Both the position numbers and the translations under genes were made by a program. Below, piece by piece: positions 15,733-25,004 of a stretch of DNA of 52,468 nt. This DNA is from Spirochaetes bacterium ADurb.Bin215. GTDB taxonomy: Bacteria; Spirochaetota; Spirochaetia; Treponematales; Treponemataceae. How positions within the stretch are numbered: the first letter of the stretch is position 1; each line of letters starts with the position of its first letter. Where the stretch lies: NCBI GenBank assembly GCA_002070025.1, contig MWCL01000010.1, forward strand, positions 1-52,468, in the 5' to 3' direction. The notes under the pieces are model-generated. The model searched no databases, was not told where the DNA came from, and saw only the letters and a program-made list of their open reading frames with translations.

Positions 15733-17961
15733 TTACATTTCAATCATTCGGGGGTTCGCATACACCGAGACGGCCCAAAAGCACAGGAAAAACCGGAACG
15801 GTTCAAGCCGGTTCAGTTCGGCATCCAGTGCAACGCTTACCAGAAGGGCCGAAAAAATGCCGGTTTTGCCCCGCCGGGTATCCAGAACCCACCGGACAAA
15901 GGGCTCGTCGGCATTCTGGTCCATGAGAAAATTCATGACAATCGTCTGAAATTCCGGATCCTGGCGTTTTTTTCGGGTAAACACCTCGTCAATTTCCTCA
16001 TGCAGAAACACACTGATCCGTTCCCGTTCCCGGGTATATTCTTCGTACCGGTAAAAGAACCGCCGGGGAACGCCCATGAGCACGGACAGGGTCAGGATGG
16101 TTTCATCGGCGACATGGGGCGGCAACTGATCATTCCGCAGAAGGTCGAGAAGGATGGGAACCGCCGCGGTTGTATGCCATATTTCCATTGCCTGAACGCC
16201 GTGAACGAGCACAAAGGGGTTGTTCGACGAGAGCAAAATCTCTCCGGCAAGGAATTGGGCGCGCTCGTCGCCGATCCGGGCAAGGGCGAGCATGGCTTCG
16301 GCAACAAGACGGTAATCCGGACTGTTCAGTGCTTCCCTGAGCGGCCCGGCGGCACTCCGGACGCGGAACATGCCGAGCAGGCGGGCGGCGAGCGCCGCGG
16401 TCGAGAACTCGCCGTGGCTCAGCTCGTCGAGCAGCGTTTCCGTAATACGCGGGGAAAGACGTCTCAGGCGGCCAACGGACTGAAGAGCCTCGTACCGGAT
16501 GGCAAAGCGCGGAGAGGAGAGATGATCAAGGAGCTTTTCCACCGAGATGGGCGATCCCATGGTTCCCAACTCGGTAATGAGTCTTGTTTCCTTGTCCGGA
16601 TCCCGGGTGGTATCCAGTTTGCGCAACAGGGTGAGCGCGCGCATGTCCCGGGGAGAAAAAAGCACGGCCAGCGAGTCGCGTACGGGAAAGCTTCCCAGAT
16701 CCTGAAGCCGGCGCTGGATGAGAATTCCGCAGGCGGCAAGCACCGCGCACAGGGAAAAAAACAGGCGGTACGCGGTAACGGTTGCAAGATCAGTCCCCGC
16801 GAGCACATCGAGAAAGGCCCCGCCCAGAACCGCCCCGGCGGCCCCGGTACCGCCCAGGATGAAAAAATAGAGCATGCTCATGTCCACGATGCGGTTGCGG
16901 GGTATGGCGGCGAAAAAATAAGCCTGGGCGGCGCTTTCCTGACCGGCGAACCCGATATTGGTAGCCGCAGACAGCAGGGCAAGAAAAATCAGGGAGAAAC
17001 TAATGGTTCCGATACCCGGTGCGGCGACCGCAAACAGGAGGCTCGCGGGGATTACGAGGGAAAAAATGATGTACATGGGCTTCGATCCGAGCCGGTCAAT
17101 GACCAGGCGGAGGACCAGTCCCATAAGGAGGGCGCCGAGTATGGAACAGACGGTAAAGAGGGTCAGCACGCTGTCGCTCTGGCCATAGACCGCCTTGCTG
17201 TACACAATGATGAAGGGACGGGCCATGCCGATTCCGAGCGTAATCATGAGGTAACTCAGCATGAAGGTGCGGATATTGGGAGTTGTCCACGCGAGCTGCA
17301 AACTGTCCTGCAACGAGAACTGCCGCTCGGTGGTATCAAAACTCGTCATGCCGGAATCGGGGAGACGGTACAGAAGAAGGGATGCAACGGTTCCGGTTAT
17401 GATTCCGGTTATGGTGACGACATGATAGGTTTCCACCCCGCTGCCGTTCCACAGTAAAAACGCGAGAAAAAGCGTCGCGACCAGGGCAGTGGCGTTGTTT
17501 ACGAGAGAGAGCCAGACAATGTATTCTCCCCGGTCTTTACCGGTGGAAAGGATCCCGATAACCGGATTGTTGGAAATGAGACCGACTCCGCGGAAAAAAT
17601 TGAAGAAGAAAACCGAAAGAATCATGAGCGCGATGGCAATATCCAGAGCTCCGCGGGCATACAGCAGGGGAATGAACAGGAGCGGCAAAAGGGAAAAATT
17701 CCTGAGCATCCAGTTATGGGCAAAGGTTTTTACGAGACCCCGGCGTTTGAGACCGGATCTTCCGAGCGGAATGGAGAAGAACGAGAGAAACATGAACGCG
17801 CCGAGCAAACCGATAACCGTACTGTTCGCGCCGAGCAGCATGGCATAGAGCGTTATGGTGTTTCCGGTAACCAGGGCAAAGGAAAACGAATTGATCCCGG
17901 AAAAGGAATCGAACACTCTCCGTCCCTGCTTGATCCTGAATGCTGACAGTTGCTCACTCAT
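15733..17961 (-). CDS. MFS transporter fused to a HEAT-repeat domain
   Basis: Residues 1 to about 425 form a 12-helix major-facilitator-like membrane domain. It includes SGLKRRGLVK in the loop between helices 2 and 3, and IDRLGSKPMYI at the start of the second half. Residues of about 440-690 are a soluble alpha-helical repeat region of HEAT type: TRLITELGTMGSPISVEKLL, SPRFAIRYEALQSVG, HGEFSTAALAARLLG, SPDYRLVAEAMLALARIGD. The substrate is unknown. The fusion suggests regulation or scaffolding by the repeat domain. First gene of the six-gene minus-strand unit ending with kamA; its promoter overlaps that of pepF. Confidence 0.9.
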   Translation of the reverse strand: MSEQLSAFRIKQGRRVFDSFSGINSFSFALVTGNTITLYAMLLGANSTVIGLLGAFMFLSFFSIPLGRSGLKRRGLVKTFAHNWMLRNFSLLPLLFIPLLYARGALDIAIALMILSVFFFNFFRGVGLISNNPVIGILSTGKDRGEYIVWLSLVNNATALVATLFLAFLLWNGSGVETYHVVTITGIITGTVASLLLYRLPDSGMTSFDTTERQFSLQDSLQLAWTTPNIRTFMLSYLMITLGIGMARPFIIVYSKAVYGQSDSVLTLFTVCSILGALLMGLVLRLVIDRLGSKPMYIIFSLVIPASLLFAVAAPGIGTISFSLIFLALLSAATNIGFAGQESAAQAYFFAAIPRNRIVDMSMLYFFILGGTGAAGAVLGGAFLDVLAGTDLATVTAYRLFFSLCAVLAACGILIQRRLQDLGSFPVRDSLAVLFSPRDMRALTLLRKLDTTRDPDKETRLITELGTMGSPISVEKLLDHLSSPRFAIRYEALQSVGRLRRLSPRITETLLDELSHGEFSTAALAARLLGMFRVRSAAGPLREALNSPDYRLVAEAMLALARIGDERAQFLAGEILLSSNNPFVLVHGVQAMEIWHTTAAVPILLDLLRNDQLPPHVADETILTLSVLMGVPRRFFYRYEEYTRERERISVFLHEEIDEVFTRKKRQDPEFQTIVMNFLMDQNADEPFVRWVLDTRRGKTGIFSALLVSVALDAELNRLEPFRFFLCFWAVSVYANPRMIEM

Positions 17962-17998
17962 CAGTATTCATTGTATCTTGTAGGTATGAAACAAACAA
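17950..17998. promoter_or_regulatory. Overlapping divergent promoters of pepF and MFS-HEAT
   Basis: For pepF (plus strand), TTGCTC (17950-17955), an 18-nt spacer and TATCTT (17974-17979) put the predicted +1 on the A of the ATG at 17986. For the MFS gene (minus strand), TTGTTT (17993-17998), a 17-nt spacer and TACAAT (17970-17975) lie 8 nt before the ATG at 17961. The two -10 boxes share two bases, so the promoters cannot be occupied at the same time. Confidence 0.6.
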
Positions 17999-19791
17999 GC
18001 ATACCCGGCCGGGCCGATGTCCCCGCTGAACACCGATGGAACCTTGATTCCCTCTTTACATCCGATACCGCGTGGGATACCGCGCTTGAGGAACTCTCCC
18101 GCGCGGGGAACGCGGTTTGTGAATACCGCGAAGCCCTGACCGGCACACCGGACGCCGAAACCGCGCTCGCCTGCATTTCCCGCTACCGGGATGCGAACAT
18201 GCTTTCGGAACGGCTCGGCAACTATGCCTTTCTCAATAAATCTGTTGACGAAGGTTCCGCGGAAGCTCAAACCCGCGTGGGCCGGTACATGATGACCGCC
18301 AGCGCTTTTGACGCCGAAACGAGCTGGCTTGTTCCCGCCATTTCGGCCCTCGATGAGGCGACCTTGAAGCAGTGGATTGCCGATCCCGCCTTCGGCGAAT
18401 TCCGCGTCTGGCTCGAACGGCTTCTCCGCATGAAACCGCACATACTTTCCGACAAGGAAGAACGGGTACTCGCTCTCCTTACGGAATCACGCCAGACGCC
18501 CCGGAACGGGTTTTCCGTTCTCACCAATGTGGATCTCGATTTCGGCACCGTTGAAACCCCGGACGGCCCGGAACCCCTTACCCAGACCACCTGGACCCGG
18601 TTTCTCGAAAACCCGGACCGTGCGATCAGAAAGGACGCCTATACCAAATTCTACAACACCTTTGAAGCGCACCAGCATACGATAACCGCACTCTATACCG
18701 GTTCGGTCCAGCAGGACGTTGCCGAAGCCCGCATCCGCGGGCACAAGTCGGCCCGGGCCATGGCGCTCTTTCCCGACCGGGTGAGCGAGTCGGTCTACGA
18801 CAATCTCGTTGCCACGGTACGCAACAACCTCGGGCCGCTCCACCGGTACTACACCCTGCGTAAAAAGGTGCTCAAGGTCGATGAACTCCGCCATTGGGAT
18901 GTGTACGTTCCCCTCGTCGGCGATGTGAAGCGGGTAACGCCGTACGACGAGGCCGTATCCCTCATCGGCGAAGCCCTTGCCCCGCTCGGCGCCGACTATA
19001 CCAACACGCTCACCGAAGGACTCCTCGGCGGCTGGGTTGACCGCTACGAAAACCGGGGTAAACGCTCGGGAGCCTTTTCCTCGGGCGGTTTCACCGGCTG
19101 GCCCTACATTCTCATGAACTACAAGGACGACGTACTCCGCGACGTGTTTACCCTCGCCCATGAAGGCGGCCACTCCATGCACAGCTGGTATTCGTCGCGA
19201 AACAATCCGTTCATGTCGTATGATTACACCATTTTCGAAGCGGAGGTCGCCTCAACGTTCAATGAGGACCTGCTCTTCCGTCATCTTTTGAAGACAGCAG
19301 AAAGCGATTCCATGCGGGCGTATCTTCTCGCGAACCGGGCGAGCGACATTCTGGCAACCCTCTACCGTCAGACCATGTTCGCCGAATACGAGAAACGCAC
19401 TCATGAACTGGTCGAAGAAGGCACCCCGCTTACCACCGAGCTCCTCCGCTCGGAATACCGGAGCCTTCTGGAAACCTACTTCGGGCCTGAAATGCACTTT
19501 GAGGACACGAGTGATCTTGAGGGGTTGCGCATTCCGCATTTTTACAACGCGTTCTATGTGTACAAGTACGCGACCGGCATTTCCGCCTCGCTCGCGCTCG
19601 CGGAGCGGGTCGTCTCCGGCGGAGAAGCCGAACGGCAGGACTATTTCACCTTCCTCAAGTCGGGCGGTTCACGCTTTCCCATCGACTCCCTGCGGGTTGC
19701 CGGAGTGGACATGGAAAGCCCGGAGCCGGTCCAGACGGCCTGCGATTCGCTCGCCCGCATCGTGGACGAGCTCGAAGGCATACTCGGATAA
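17986..19791 (+). CDS. pepF: Oligoendopeptidase F (M3 family)
   Basis: A cytoplasmic zinc metallopeptidase that degrades short peptides. The zinc motif HEGGH is at 392-396, followed by the typical SMHSWYS. The third ligand Glu lies in FEAEVASTFNE, a short way downstream. The 601-residue length from the ATG at 17986 is typical. The frame extends back to 17950, but those codons overlap the MFS start and the promoter. There is no convincing Shine-Dalgarno, and the -10 box is 6 nt before the ATG, so the mRNA is probably leaderless. Confidence 0.95.
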   Translation: MKQTSIPGRADVPAEHRWNLDSLFTSDTAWDTALEELSRAGNAVCEYREALTGTPDAETALACISRYRDANMLSERLGNYAFLNKSVDEGSAEAQTRVGRYMMTASAFDAETSWLVPAISALDEATLKQWIADPAFGEFRVWLERLLRMKPHILSDKEERVLALLTESRQTPRNGFSVLTNVDLDFGTVETPDGPEPLTQTTWTRFLENPDRAIRKDAYTKFYNTFEAHQHTITALYTGSVQQDVAEARIRGHKSARAMALFPDRVSESVYDNLVATVRNNLGPLHRYYTLRKKVLKVDELRHWDVYVPLVGDVKRVTPYDEAVSLIGEALAPLGADYTNTLTEGLLGGWVDRYENRGKRSGAFSSGGFTGWPYILMNYKDDVLRDVFTLAHEGGHSMHSWYSSRNNPFMSYDYTIFEAEVASTFNEDLLFRHLLKTAESDSMRAYLLANRASDILATLYRQTMFAEYEKRTHELVEEGTPLTTELLRSEYRSLLETYFGPEMHFEDTSDLEGLRIPHFYNAFYVYKYATGISASLALAERVVSGGEAERQDYFTFLKSGGSRFPIDSLRVAGVDMESPEPVQTACDSLARIVDELEGILG

Positions 19792-19856
19792 TTTCCTGTT
19801 CGGCGATGTACCGGCGGACCATGCCGTCCGCAGGGCATGCGCAGACGCGGCAGGCC

Positions 19857-20852
19857 TTACCAGCCGCTCCGTGCGACGCGAAAACCCTGTCCGAGCGCTT
19901 CAAGATCGGGCAGGCTGCCGAACTCGCCGCCGATCTGGACGCGGTAAAAGTTCCCCAGCCAGCTTCCGCCGCGCACAACCCGTTTCCGGGAGGCTTCCTC
20001 GGCGAGCGGATTTCCCGCAATCATTTCCGGAGCAACCGGGTTCCGCCAGTCAAATTTCTCGAAACACCATTCCCAGACACTTCCGCTCATATCGTACAGT
20101 CCGAGCCGGTTTGACGCGAGCGTTTTTACCGGGAGACTTGATTCCTGGTTATACACCGCGTACAGGGATGTACGGGAATCAAAATAATATGGATGGGTCC
20201 CTCCGCTCGGATGCCCTCCGGGAGTCCATTCGGTACCGTCAATATACCGCGCCGCGAGTTCCCATTCCGCTGAACGGGGCAGCCGAAATCCTGTTGAGGA
20301 TTCGGACAAGTACAGGATGTCCCCATCCGCGGCGAGTTCCGCGGCTGAGGTAACGGGCCGGCTAACGGCGGAATCCCGGTAATAGACCGGGTCAAATCCG
20401 AGGGCAACCGAGAGCGCGTTGCAGAATACAACTGCGTCCCTCCAGCTCACCCGTTCAAGGGGATGATCCGCTCCGGTGGCTGTTGGAACAGAGCCGAGGG
20501 TATAAAATGCCGAAGCCGGAGAAGCGCGGACCGCGTCCCACAACGCGCCGGTTACTTCGGTTTCCGCCAGGCGGAAGGGCTTGTCCACGACGGTCAGGCC
20601 GGGCTCGTCGGTACAGAGTCCCGGAGCGATACCGGCGGGAACCCGTTTCAGGGCGAAACTGACTATCTGGTCCTTGCCCGACGCATCCCGCAGTACGAGC
20701 TCATGGGTTTCGGTACCGAGCCCGTCATGAGATTTTGGCGTAATGGCAAAGGAAATCAGCTGAGTCGGAAAGGTAATGGCAAGAGCAAACGCGATCAACA
20801 ACACAAGCGGCACAAGCACGGAAAGAAGGGATTTAAGTCGAATTTTAGCCAC
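19857..20852 (-). CDS. Membrane-anchored SUMF1/formylglycine-enzyme-fold protein
   Basis: The N-terminal helix (about 8-28, LLSVLVPLVLLIAFALAI) is a membrane anchor or signal. The rest is a SUMF1/FGE-sulfatase-type domain: LAETEVTGALWDAV, HPLERVSWRDAVVFCNALS, TGFRLPRSAEWELAARY, NRLGLYDMSGSVWEWCFE, KRVVRGGSWLGN, GFRVAR. The segment after GGSW lacks the active-site cysteines of true formylglycine-generating enzymes, so sulfatase activation is unlikely and the role is unknown. The start is a GTG at 20852 preceded by AGGAGA, in place of a longer frame that reads back through the promoter region. Confidence 0.85.
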   Translation of the reverse strand: MAKIRLKSLLSVLVPLVLLIAFALAITFPTQLISFAITPKSHDGLGTETHELVLRDASGKDQIVSFALKRVPAGIAPGLCTDEPGLTVVDKPFRLAETEVTGALWDAVRASPASAFYTLGSVPTATGADHPLERVSWRDAVVFCNALSVALGFDPVYYRDSAVSRPVTSAAELAADGDILYLSESSTGFRLPRSAEWELAARYIDGTEWTPGGHPSGGTHPYYFDSRTSLYAVYNQESSLPVKTLASNRLGLYDMSGSVWEWCFEKFDWRNPVAPEMIAGNPLAEEASRKRVVRGGSWLGNFYRVQIGGEFGSLPDLEALGQGFRVARSGW

Positions 20853-20868
20853 AAGAGTCTCCTGAACG

Positions 20869-20877
20869 CCAGTATAG
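20869..20877 (-). promoter_or_regulatory. Extended -10 element of the SUMF1-like gene
   Basis: The minus strand reads TGCTATACT, an extended -10 box, about 17 nt upstream of the GTG start. The -35 region is weak. Unlike several neighbours, this gene has a leader and a good Shine-Dalgarno. Confidence 0.45.
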
Positions 20878-20981
20878 CACGAAGAGCTGATTTTTCTATA
20901 GCAATTCGCCGCTTTTCCGCTGGCATGACACTCTCGGATATAGTACAATTGGGTCACCGATACTATACATTGAAGGTCGTC

Positions 20982-23138
20982 ATGAAAGTTAGACGCGGAA
21001 ATGTTTTTGCAACCCTTGTTCCGGTTGCACTGATACTCTCCATTACGTTCGCCTTGCTCGGGTCCTGTGTTAATCCCGATATTGTCATACCCCGGGCAAC
21101 AGGGGGCGTCCTCAACCTGTCCGACCACAACTTTGCACAAACCGGTCCCGTTGCGCTCGATGGTGAATGGTCCTTCTTCCCGGGGCAGCTCCTTGAGCCG
21201 GCAGCATTCACCGGATCATCCGGCATTCCCGCTCCGGTTCTCGTAACCCTGCCCGACGAAGGTCTCTGGTCCAGTGTGGAACAGGACGGACAACCCCTAT
21301 CCATCTACGGATGCGCAACCTGGCGCCTCATGGTTACCTTCCCTTCAAACAATGAAACACTCGCGCTCAGAATACCCGAATTCTTTTCTTCGGCGCGCAT
21401 AGTCCTTAACGGTAAAAAGATATTTGCATCCGGTGTCCCGGGCGAAACAGCGGATACGACGCGTCACTGGTTCAGAACCGGAATCGTCCACCTTGAACCC
21501 CGGAACGGTTCCAATGAAATTCTTCTCCAGGTGGCGAATTTCGGTGAACGGCGCGGTGGATTGAGCCGGAGCCTGTGGGTCGGTACCGAACAGGATATCC
21601 AGAACGCCTATATCAGAAGCCTCGCCATGGATATCGTCATATTCGGATCCCTTCTTGCCATGGGCCTCTATCACCTCTGTCTTTTCTGGATCCGGAAAAA
21701 AGACCGTTCCGCCCTCTGGTTCGGTCTTTTCTGCCTCATCATTTCGATACGGAGTCTGCTGTATGGCGAACGCTTTGCCTTCGAACTGTTTCCCGGCCTG
21801 CCGTGGGAGGTCTTCAACCGGCTTGATCACCTGACCTTTTATTTCGGCGTTCCGGTGTTCAGTGCCTACATCATGATCCTGTTCAACAAGGATGTCGTGC
21901 GGCTTCCCTTCTATATTTACCAGAGCCTGGGAATCCTTTTTTCCCTCTTTCTCTTTTTCCCGCCCGCCGTATTCAACACTACCGTAGTCTGGTATGAACT
22001 GATCACCGCCGGGTATGTAGTGTACATCCTCTTTATCATCATCAAGGCATTGATCAAGAAACGGGAAGGAGCCAAGACAACACTGGTGGGCATCGGCATT
22101 TTCCTCTGTTTCGGGATCAACGAGATACTGTTCAACATGGGAGTTATCAATACCTTCAATTCCCTTTCCATCGGCCTTGTGCTCTTTTTGTTCACCCAGT
22201 CCGTACTCATTGCCATGCGTTTTTCGAAAGCCTTCGAGGATTCCGAACTTCTCGGAAAGTCGCTGCTCAACCTTAACCGGTCACTCCGCCGGTTCATCCC
22301 GCAGGAGTTTTTCATGATCCTGCAAAAGCGCCAAATTGAGGACATACAGCTCGGCGACCAGGTTGAAAAAAACATGAGCATCATGTTCTCGGATATACGG
22401 CGCTTCACTCTGCTTGCAGAGCAGCTCGGAGCGGCAAAAACCTTCGACTTCCTCAACGATTACTACAGCCGCATCGGCGATGTAATCCGGTCCTACGGCG
22501 GCTTTGTAGACAAGTATCTTGGAGACGGATTTATCGCCCTCTTCCCGGATTCCCCGGATGCTGCCCTCAAAACGGCAATCGGGATACAACAGGTAGTAAC
22601 AAATTTCAACAAAGAGCGCAGTGAAGAATCGTTTCCGCCCATTGATGTCGGAATCGGCCTGAATTACGGAACCCTCATTCTGGGAACGGTCGGTGAACAA
22701 CACCGCATGGACACCACCGTCATTGCGGATTCGGTAAACCTCTGCAGCCGCCTTGAAGGTTTATCCAAACACTACGGGAAGGGCATCATCGTTCCCTTTG
22801 AATTCCTGGACCTGCTTCTCGACCCTGATGTCTATCACTGGCGCTATCTCGGACTCATCCGGGTGCAGGGACGCAAACAGCCGGTTGAAGTTGCCCATAT
22901 TTACGACGGGCTTGCGGAACAGGACTTCAACCTCTTCCACAGCACCAAGGACCGTTTCGAAGAGGCTTTGCATGCCTACCGGAACGGTGAATATGAAGAA
23001 GCCATGAACGCATTCCGGACTCTTGCACGCGAAGTGCCCGACGATCCCGCAGTATTCACCTTTATAACCCAGATTCACCGTCTCATGACTTCCGGCCTCG
23101 CCGAAAACTGGGATGGCGTGGACACGGCGGAAAAATAG
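20982..23138 (+). CDS. 7TM-DISM sensor adenylate cyclase
   Basis: A 718-residue receptor-type class III cyclase. The signal sequence ends with a lipobox (LLGSC, Cys29). A periplasmic jelly-roll DISM domain (about 45-200) precedes seven hydrophobic helices (about 205-400) and a short linker. The cyclase domain (about 460-620) has metal-binding Asp471 (FSDIRRFT) and Asp515 (KYLGDGF). The adenine-specifying pair is Lys511 and Asp583. Asn586 and Arg590 (VNLCSRLE) supply the transition-state residues, so it should be catalytically active on ATP. The C-terminus has a TPR-like helical pair. The ATG at 20982 is chosen for GAAGG upstream and the signal peptide. Confidence 0.93.
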   Translation: MKVRRGNVFATLVPVALILSITFALLGSCVNPDIVIPRATGGVLNLSDHNFAQTGPVALDGEWSFFPGQLLEPAAFTGSSGIPAPVLVTLPDEGLWSSVEQDGQPLSIYGCATWRLMVTFPSNNETLALRIPEFFSSARIVLNGKKIFASGVPGETADTTRHWFRTGIVHLEPRNGSNEILLQVANFGERRGGLSRSLWVGTEQDIQNAYIRSLAMDIVIFGSLLAMGLYHLCLFWIRKKDRSALWFGLFCLIISIRSLLYGERFAFELFPGLPWEVFNRLDHLTFYFGVPVFSAYIMILFNKDVVRLPFYIYQSLGILFSLFLFFPPAVFNTTVVWYELITAGYVVYILFIIIKALIKKREGAKTTLVGIGIFLCFGINEILFNMGVINTFNSLSIGLVLFLFTQSVLIAMRFSKAFEDSELLGKSLLNLNRSLRRFIPQEFFMILQKRQIEDIQLGDQVEKNMSIMFSDIRRFTLLAEQLGAAKTFDFLNDYYSRIGDVIRSYGGFVDKYLGDGFIALFPDSPDAALKTAIGIQQVVTNFNKERSEESFPPIDVGIGLNYGTLILGTVGEQHRMDTTVIADSVNLCSRLEGLSKHYGKGIIVPFEFLDLLLDPDVYHWRYLGLIRVQGRKQPVEVAHIYDGLAEQDFNLFHSTKDRFEEALHAYRNGEYEEAMNAFRTLAREVPDDPAVFTFITQIHRLMTSGLAENWDGVDTAEK

Positions 23139-23162
23139 CCAAAACAGCCACATTTCGCCTAT

Positions 23163-24797
23163 ATGGCAGGCATGGATCCACTCAAAGAAACAGCATTGCG
23201 GGAATTCGGTATACCCTACCTCTTCCCCTGGCAGCGCCTGGTAATCGCGAACATTCTCGACGCGGTGGACGCGGAACAACGGCTTCGCGCAGGCAAAATT
23301 TCGCCGGACGATCCGGACGGGGAAGTTTTTGACGAAGACGGCGTGCACCGCGGACGGCAGATAGTCCTTTTGCCCACCGGAGCCGGGAAATCGCTCTGCT
23401 TTCAACTGCCCGCGCTCCACCTTGCGGGCCCCACGCTCGTCATTTACCCCCTGCTTGCCCTGATGGGCGATCAACTCCGGCGCCTGTACGGAACCGCGGT
23501 CGATCCGGCCATTTTCCGCGGTGGACAAACACCCGCCGAACGGGACGCACAGTTCCGCCGACTGGAGGGCACCGACGGGAAACAACCCGCGCGCCTGATC
23601 ATTGCCAATCCGGAGATCCTTTCAGCCGGAAGCAACGTTCTTTCCCGGATCAGCGCGCGGAAGGTTTCACACATCGCGATTGACGAAGCGCACTGCGTTT
23701 CCGAATGGGGAGACAGCTTCCGTCCGGCGTACCTTGAACTGGGAACCATCATCAACACGATACAGGCGCCGGCGGTTACTGCCTTTACCGCCACAGCGTC
23801 TCCCCCGGTGCTTTCCCGGATTGCCGACGTACTCTTCTCCGGCGCCGCGCATCTGGTCCGGGGAGATTCCGACCGACCGAACATCCGGTACCGGGTGCGG
23901 CATTGCCGGGCAAAATACCCGGCTCTGGCCATGGAAGCTTCCACACGGAACCGCCCGATGGTCGTGTTTTGCGCCACCCGGGGCGGCACCGAGCGGACCG
24001 CGCGGTATTTGCGTGAAGTGCTCCGGGACACCGATATACGGTTTTACCATGCGGGGCTCCTCCGCGAGGAAAAAGCCGACGTTGAGTCCTGGTTCCACGG
24101 TCATGAACGTGCCATCCTGTGTACTACCTGCGCCTGGGGCATGGGCGTGGACAAGAAAAACGTGCGCACCGTCATTCACCGGGACGCACCGCCTACCGCA
24201 GAGGCCTACATTCAGGAAGCCGGCCGCGGGGGCCGCGACGGCAGCGACGCAGAGGCAGTACTGCTCTGGAGTCCGGAGGACCGCGCGAGGATCGAACGGA
24301 AACCGGAACGTGAAAAGAACCGCGCGCTCGTGCTGGCCCGTTTCGCCGAAAGCGTGACCTGCCGCAGGGAAGTTCTACTCGAAGCGCTGGGTGATCCAAA
24401 GGCCGGAGCGGACGCGCCGGAGGGGGAACGCATTGCCTGTTCCGGTTGTGATGTATGCGACGGTACGGCCCGGAATGTCCCGGGCGACGCGGAACTGGTT
24501 CACAGCTGGATAGCGCGAAATCCCCGGTGTTATACGCCACGGCAGGCGGCGACCAGGCTTACGGAAGCCGGGAACCGTTACGCGAGGGAACTGTACGGAA
24601 AGAATATCTGGAACAACTCCGATTTTACCGATTGTATTCGAGAGATGGAAAAGGCCGGAGAACTCGCAAGGTCACAGTTCTTTCCATGCCGCGGAAGGCT
24701 CATGGTTCCCGGCGGGACTATTCTTCCCCGTCTTCAGGCTCTTCCCGGCCTTCTTCGTCGTTTTCTTCAACGAGTATCGGTTCTTCTTTACTTTTAG
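23163..24797 (+). CDS. RecQ-like ATP-dependent DNA helicase
   Basis: A superfamily 2 helicase: motif I GAGKS (73-77), DEAH box (174-177) in IDEAHCVSEWGDSFRPAY, TAFTATAS, YHAGL, ATP-site QEAGRGGRDG. A Zn-binding cysteine cluster (CRREVLL...CSGCDVCDG) is typical of RecQ, and a short winged-helix-like tail follows. No HRDC domain is visible. It lies 24 nt after the cyclase gene and may be co-transcribed. An in-frame ATG at codon 4 is an alternative start. The last 27 codons overlap, tail to tail, a small minus-strand gene, and the C-terminal GTILPRLQALPG... looks atypical. Confidence 0.88.
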   Translation: MAGMDPLKETALREFGIPYLFPWQRLVIANILDAVDAEQRLRAGKISPDDPDGEVFDEDGVHRGRQIVLLPTGAGKSLCFQLPALHLAGPTLVIYPLLALMGDQLRRLYGTAVDPAIFRGGQTPAERDAQFRRLEGTDGKQPARLIIANPEILSAGSNVLSRISARKVSHIAIDEAHCVSEWGDSFRPAYLELGTIINTIQAPAVTAFTATASPPVLSRIADVLFSGAAHLVRGDSDRPNIRYRVRHCRAKYPALAMEASTRNRPMVVFCATRGGTERTARYLREVLRDTDIRFYHAGLLREEKADVESWFHGHERAILCTTCAWGMGVDKKNVRTVIHRDAPPTAEAYIQEAGRGGRDGSDAEAVLLWSPEDRARIERKPEREKNRALVLARFAESVTCRREVLLEALGDPKAGADAPEGERIACSGCDVCDGTARNVPGDAELVHSWIARNPRCYTPRQAATRLTEAGNRYARELYGKNIWNNSDFTDCIREMEKAGELARSQFFPCRGRLMVPGGTILPRLQALPGLLRRFLQRVSVLLYF

Positions 24798-24957
24798 CCA
24801 CGCGCCGCCAGGGTTTTTTCGCCCGGAACGATTGCTTGCGGTAGCGGACCACATACATGACGAGATTCACATACAGGGCGATAACGATCGTAACAACAAT
24901 CACTTCGCGTGTCGTGAGGATTTTTTGCAACAATGAGAACAATTCGCCCAAACTCAT
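24718..24957 (-). CDS. Small single-pass membrane protein, unknown
   Basis: A 79-residue frame with one clear transmembrane helix (about 18-38, VIVVTIVIALYVNLVMYVV) flanked on the C-terminal side by a basic segment (RYRKQSFRAKKPWRRVAKSK). It ends in a very acidic tail (EENDEEGREEPEDGEE). This inside-positive layout looks like a real inner-membrane protein. I use the ATG at 24957; a longer frame to 25050 would run into hisH. It diverges from hisH and overlaps the RecQ-like gene by 80 nt at its 3' end. Confidence 0.5.
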   Translation of the reverse strand: MSLGELFSLLQKILTTREVIVVTIVIALYVNLVMYVVRYRKQSFRAKKPWRRVAKSKEEPILVEENDEEGREEPEDGEE

Positions 24958-25004
24958 GGTATCTCGAGTATCGGCGTTTTTTTTCCGCTTCTTGAATGTC
25001 CCGG

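Noticed and set aside
16000-17457. 485-codon plus-strand frame opposite the MFS-HEAT gene
   Set aside because: No domain or signal. It is fully explained as a shadow of the transporter gene.
20940-20981. Leaderless start for the DISM cyclase gene
   Set aside because: The TATACA box lies 12 nt before the ATG and GAAGG is present, so a short leader with a ribosome site is more likely.
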